NCBI GenBank assembly: GCA_028023455.1
Contig: JAQFVV010012535.1
Location: 2,108,001-2,172,000, forward strand
Direction of reading: 5' to 3'
Length of the DNA: 64,000 nucleotides
Source: Epiperipatus broadwayi
Taxonomy: Eukaryota > Onychophora > Udeonychophora > Euonychophora > Peripatidae
In this document: positions 60,303 to 64,000 of the stretch, piece by piece
Layout: each line of letters opens with the position of its first letter
Position numbering within the stretch: the first letter of the stretch is position 1
Translations under genes and position numbers: made by a program
The notes under the pieces: generated by a model
What the model saw: only the letters and a program-made list of their open reading frames with translations
The model's database searches: none
Told to the model about the DNA's origin: nothing

Positions 60303-60815
60303 CTATATGCACTTTTTAGCATTTACTTTGGCTTTCACACTTTCCAATTTTGAGCAGATGATGTCCACCCACTTTTCTAATTCAGCTTCAGTTGTGGCAG
60401 TGATCAAAAGATCATCTAAGTAAGGGAATACACTGGATACAGTTTGAAAGAGTATATCCATTTTTTCCTGGAAGATGTTCAGCATATTTGAAATACCTTA
60501 GAGTAATTTATTACATTTGTGTAATCCCTTATGGGTGATCAAAGTTAGCAAAAGGAATTTTGCTATTTTTTTGGTTACCGGTAACTGCTGGAAAGCAGCT
60601 TTTAAATCGTTTTTTGCGAAGTAGTTAGTGTTTTGTAGTAATGCCAGTACTTTAGATACATTAGGGACTGGATATGAATATTTGTTTAAGTACTTATTTA
60701 ACGTAACTTTATAATCTCCACTTGCTTGTAATTTTCTATTAGGTTTAACAATTATAACTATTAGTGTGTCCCAAGTGGAATCATCAGTGGGTATTAATAC
60801 TCCCTTAGAGACCAA
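60303..60815 (-). pseudogene. Reverse transcriptase of the LTR element (broken)
   Basis: Two frames: 60498-60815 with KGVLIPTDDSTWDTLIVIIV and a YSYPVPNV...FAKNDLKAAFQQLPV block (first catalytic Asp in KNDLKAAF), and 60303-60485 with PYLDDLLI, the Y-x-DD catalytic box. A stop separates the two. The box spacing matches gypsy-type RT. Plus-strand open frames here are shadows. Confidence 0.82.
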
Positions 60816-61058
60816 TTCATTGTTTTTTCTACCTTCTTCCTCAAAGCAAACAATATTTTACAAATCAATGTTAACTGGCCTGGTTCTTAGTTCAACAGAT
60901 CTGTATTTTAATAATCTGGGGTATTTTTTCTTCATAAGAATTTCTACATGATCTGTGTTTAGGACATTTATATGAACACCAAGAGGTCCAAATTAGTTTC
61001 TTCCCAGCAGTGGACTAAAATTTTTATTTACTACATATAGTGTAAGAAACTGTCGCTT

Positions 61059-61319
61059 CTAATTTAGCTTTACAGGGATAACTTTTTTGTCACCTTTATC
61101 ACTTTTAATGTCTGTGACCATCATATCAGACGTTGTTATATTAAAAGTCTTTTTAAGGTTTTCACTTATTTTTATCCATTCTTTGTACCAAATCAATGAT
61201 AATCCCATTTCACTATCAATATCCATAGTGACTTGTTTATCACAGATTTCCACCTCTAGTAAAATGTGATCTACTTTGCTGACATTTAGGTTTTTTATGT
61301 TTGCCTTCCTATACTCCAT
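61059..61319 (-). pseudogene. Aspartic protease region of the LTR element
   Basis: The stretch VTMDIDSEMGLSLI occupies the place of the retropepsin active site D-S/T-G-A. The Gly is replaced by Glu, which should abolish activity. It lies between the zinc knuckles and the reverse transcriptase, as expected. Confidence 0.65.
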
Positions 61320-61380
61320 CTCTTCCCCAATATTTGTAGTCCGGTTTTTTGTTATTTGGTGGTGTATGATTTCTAAAATG

Positions 61381-61473
61381 GTAAATAACTGCTAAATGTC
61401 CTTTTAAATCACAATTTCTACATATTTGTTTACAATTAATTTTTGAATGTTCAGGATTTCTGCAGCAATAACA
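61381..61473 (-). pseudogene. Nucleocapsid zinc knuckles of the LTR element
   Basis: A complete C-x2-C-x4-H-x4-C knuckle (CCRNPEHSKINC with a Cys two residues before) is followed by a second one whose last Cys is replaced by Tyr. Paired knuckles at the Gag C-terminus are typical of this element group. Confidence 0.75.
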
Positions 61474-61559
61474 ATGTCTGATTTTTTTTCCCTCTTTGCT
61501 GGGAGTTAGTAAATTTCTCTCTATTTTTTCTTTACACAAAGATATTTTCTCTAATTATT

Positions 61560-62096
61560 AATGCAATCTATATTTGGAGGCATTATTTAGCATAGTTTCC
61601 TGGTTGACACTTATTCATTGCGAGTTTATAGTGTAAATTTGGATCACTCAAGAGCACTTTTCTGAAATTGTCATCTACCATTCCATACAAAAATTGTTCC
61701 ATAAGGAGTCACTTAATCCCTATTCAAACTCACAATCTTTCGATAACTTTCTTAATAAAAGCAAGATCATAGTCTATATACTTTTCGTATGGTAGTTGAT
61801 TCCAGTTTTTAAGTCTCAGGCATGCCACCCATTTATTTATTCTCTGTGCAAAATCGCTGTTTAAAACTTCTATGACTTCCTAATATAAAAGTTCCTTTGG
61901 GATGTTTTAGGTCTGTTATTTTATTAGCCAGTTGAATGATGTTTGGTCCTGCAAAATAAAGGAGTGAAGACTTTTTAAGATGTTCATCATCTACTTTGTT
62001 TATGAACATGTAGCACTCTACATGTTCTACATAACTTCTCCACGAATTCGCTTTATTAATATTGAATTCTCGAATCATTGACTTTAGTGCTGCCAT
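61560..62096 (-). pseudogene. gag-like region of the LTR element (broken)
   Basis: Opens with MAALKSMIREFNINKANSW at 62096, followed by a WRSYVEHVECYMFINKV segment. This resembles the start of metazoan gypsy Gag (small hydrophobic start, W--Y-ER---F-------D). The frame shifts near 61850. A later piece (RKVLLSDPNLHYKLAM) follows in another frame. Inactive. Confidence 0.65.
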
Positions 62097-62165
62097 TTAA
62101 TACAGTAATATTTTTTCAGTATTTTATAATATTCTTTTTTTTTTTTTTAACTGCTTTGCTTACTA

Positions 62166-62178
62166 TTGACTTGTGCCA
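62166..62178 (-). promoter_or_regulatory. Primer-binding-site candidate
   Basis: Read on the minus strand, three bases after the 5' LTR the sequence is TGGCACAAGTCAA. It starts with TGG, as a site complementary to a tRNA CCA end should. The tRNA was not identified. Confidence 0.5.
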
Positions 62179-62181
62179 CTC

Positions 62182-62720
62182 TGCTATGTCTTAGTCTCCG
62201 AAGATTAATGGAATAGTAAAAAACTTTTCTTTTTTTTTACTTTAACACAATACACTAGAATAATTTTACAATAACATTTATTTATAATTTTCATGCTGAC
62301 GTTTTTGATAGATAACACACAGACAAATTAAAGCTAATATTACTGCATAACAAATACTAAAAATTTGAATACTCTATTTAGGAGAGAATTTTTTGCTATA
62401 AGGTTTTTCTGACAATTATACAGAGTAAAACACTTAAGCTTTGTTCAGAATCCATCTCTGAGTATATCTTGCGGTTTTTATAACTTCAGTATCATTATAA
62501 GACTAATACTCCGACCCTTCTCAGTTAATTACCAGACAGTTATTTTTTTTTTAAATATTAAGTTTTTTTATGATCTTAATTTATATAGGCATAGGCAGGG
62601 CTCTCTTTATTAGTTATATAGAGTGAATTAAGAAGTAATCAAGTCTGAAATGATTAGTGTGCATTGAGATAGGTAGACTTGATTTATCTAATGTATGAAT
62701 GTGTAATCACAAACATTTCA
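62182..62720 (-). repeat. 5' LTR of the gypsy-like element
   Basis: Plus strand begins TGCTATGTCTTAGTC and ends AAACATTTCA. It should contain the element's promoter for minus-strand transcription, but I did not identify a TATA box with confidence in such AT-rich sequence. Confidence 0.88.
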
Positions 62721-63889
62721 GTTTTATAACCACAAACAAATAGGTTTAGAGTTTTTGATATATATCTTTATAAGTGATTTATTCATGTTATGCTGCATTT
62801 TTGAATAATATTAAATAAAGTCAAAAAGAAATAATTTTTTGTTTATTAATCATATTTTCTCAAAACATCTTTTTCTTATATCAAGCTATCCTTTGTTTGG
62901 CCAATAAATTGATATTGGTACTTGAAAGTAGATGTGTTTGTAAATGTATTAAAAAATGTTTCTTTGGTAATCTGACTTGTGAATTACAGTAACATATTCA
63001 GACTTGGTTGTCCCATGAATAAGTTTATATTTTCAATGTTACATATTTAATAGCTATGATTTGTATGTGTTTTATATACACAAACAAATAGGCGAACATA
63101 TTTTGATTTATAATGTATATGTTTATGAGTACATAATTTTAGAAGTGATTCACCCATTTTACATGATATTTTTGAGTTATGTTCCATTTCTACAAAAGCT
63201 TTCACTGGAAATTTCTCTGCATATACTAAATCACATAGAGTAAGTGTAATTTGCCAATTGTTTTTTGGAACGGTAACCCATTCTGTTTATTTTTCTCCAG
63301 AACCATCTCTTTTAATTAAGACTTAATAATTAATGGGTGCCAGAAGGGCGTTCTAAATTCAAACTCCAGATTAGTTTCTCTCTAGTGTTAGAATCTGCAA
63401 AATTATAATGAAAATAACCTAGATTATTCAATACAAACAGGTTTAAAAATAATATCAGAAATATATTTAAAAATAAATCTTGTTTAAAACTAATAGGAAT
63501 TGAATATTTGAAGCATTCTATCTTTTTTTGTCATTTCAATTGTTAAAAATAATTTAATTTAATAATTGTGTGTTTTATATTTTTATTTAAATATCAAATT
63601 ATATTACCAAATCTTCTCCTGAGCAGTTTAATTCAATGGAAGAATGGGGATTGATTAATTCTGAAAAAGTAAAAAAAAACACAAACGTTACAATTTAGGC
63701 AATGCATGATACTGAGTGCTTAATCTTTTATTTAGTCTTACAAATCTTATACTCCTTCCAATTAATTGATTATACAATAAATAAACAGCAGTTGATGTTC
63801 TATACAGCAAGATGGCTTTGTGACACCACAGTGAAGTCATTTTTTTAACGTTGATGATATAAGGAATTAATTGTTCTATTCTAAGATTA

Positions 63890-64000
63890 CAGCTTTTTAA
63901 AGTTTATATCACAGTTGGATGATAATATAGCATATATATATATATATATATGTTAAAATATTCAGCAACTGCAAATTTTCAACAACGATAATAAGTGTTA
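63890..64000 (+). repeat. Dispersed repeat, copy 2, at the window edge
   Basis: Partner of 57490-57605, with an internal (AT)n expansion at about 63932-63952. It runs off the window. Confidence 0.45.

Larger units (their letters stand above)
57796..62720 (-). mobile_element. Full-length gypsy-like LTR retrotransposon (4.9 kb), inactive
   Basis: Two LTRs (57796-58310 and 62182-62720) with TG...CA ends flank a minus-strand interior with gag, zinc knuckles, protease, reverse transcriptase, RNase H and integrase in that order, the Ty3/gypsy order. The 5-bp target duplication GTTTT (57791-57795 and 62721-62725) is exact. A primer-binding-site candidate lies just inside the 5' LTR and a polypurine tract just inside the 3' LTR. 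Every coding domain carries stops or shifts. The LTRs differ at many positions and in length (515 against 539 bp), so the insertion is not recent. Confidence 0.9.
38274..64000 (+). other. Sequence after the last assigned NELFA exon (intron or intergenic, 25.7 kb)
   Basis: Almost entirely mobile elements: hAT MITE, LINE and Penelope relics, hAT, Merlin, Penelope foldback, MITE and gypsy-like element. The stretches 41020-42800, 52080-57430 and 62730-63850 show only AT-rich sequence with short hairpins. The outgoing phase-1 donor at 38274 requires a downstream exon, and no conserved NELF-A C-terminal block was found, so at least part of this is probably intron. Confidence 0.6.

Noticed and set aside
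60214-61269. Several plus-strand open frames over the LTR element
   Set aside because: Shadows of the minus-strand pol region.
1-64000. CRISPR arrays, operons, prophage or other prokaryotic systems
   Set aside because: The sequence is clearly eukaryotic. The only regularly spaced repeats are the 85-bp arrays, which lack short repeat-unique spacer structure.

Overview
This is AT-rich nuclear DNA (roughly a quarter G+C by eye) from an animal. It has multi-kilobase GT-AG introns, poly-A retrotransposed debris, Penelope-like, RTE-type, gypsy-type, hAT and Merlin elements, and no bacterial gene organisation. The only host gene I recognise with confidence is on the plus strand: NELFA, the A subunit of the negative elongation factor that holds RNA polymerase II at promoter-proximal pauses. 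NELF occurs in animals and is absent from yeast and nematodes, so the organism is a metazoan. Repeat content and GC suggest an invertebrate with a large, AT-rich genome (a chelicerate or mollusc would fit), but I cannot name it.

Gene layout. Seven phase-compatible NELFA exons were found at 5263-5434, 5531-5692, 14967-15056, 16763-16905, 23791-23857, 26274-26392 and 38153-38273. They cover the end of the NELF-C-binding N-terminal domain, the basic KRKPKSA segment, the PLKGIP and DYAAGL blocks, and part of the Ser/Pro/Thr-rich linker. The exons for about the first 80-90 residues must lie left of the window. The conserved C-terminal block was not found, so it probably lies to the right. Three further in-phase exon candidates are marked as speculative: 6852-7030 (alternative last exon with stop), 27860-27922 (63 bp cassette) and 57435-57460 (26 bp).

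Repeat layout. 1-3484: a direct (LTR-like) repeat of more than 640 bp flanks about 2.2 kb that contains a 180-bp duplicated unit with a primer-binding-site-like motif and a minus-strand exon-like fragment resembling a Cys-loop receptor. 3660-4640: minus-strand RTE-type endonuclease relic. 5826-5922: retrotransposed tRNA-Gly(TCC) with poly-A and a 12-bp target duplication. 11085-11968: large palindrome. 12250-14580: degenerate LINE with endonuclease and RT. 16433-16640 and 22199-22705: palindromes that share a tail with a Penelope-like relic at 39925-41010. 25690-25790 and 33330-33530: small SINE-like copies. 26548-26740 and 28205-28570: 85-bp repeat arrays. 29935-30560: minus-strand LINE RT relic. 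38452-38667: hAT MITE. 42821-46472: hAT transposon with decayed transposase. 47325-48827: complete-ended but frameshifted Merlin transposon. 49998-51036: head-to-head foldback of two Penelope GIY-YIG segments. 57796-62720: full-length gypsy-like LTR retrotransposon with LTRs, PBS, PPT and a 5-bp target duplication, all reading frames broken.

The transposons are insertions in NELFA introns and show no sign of working with the gene. Nothing here looks like an intact novel multi-gene system. The most unusual material is the set of long near-perfect palindromes, the exon-like receptor fragment between the LTR-like repeats, and the possible truncated NELF-A isoform.
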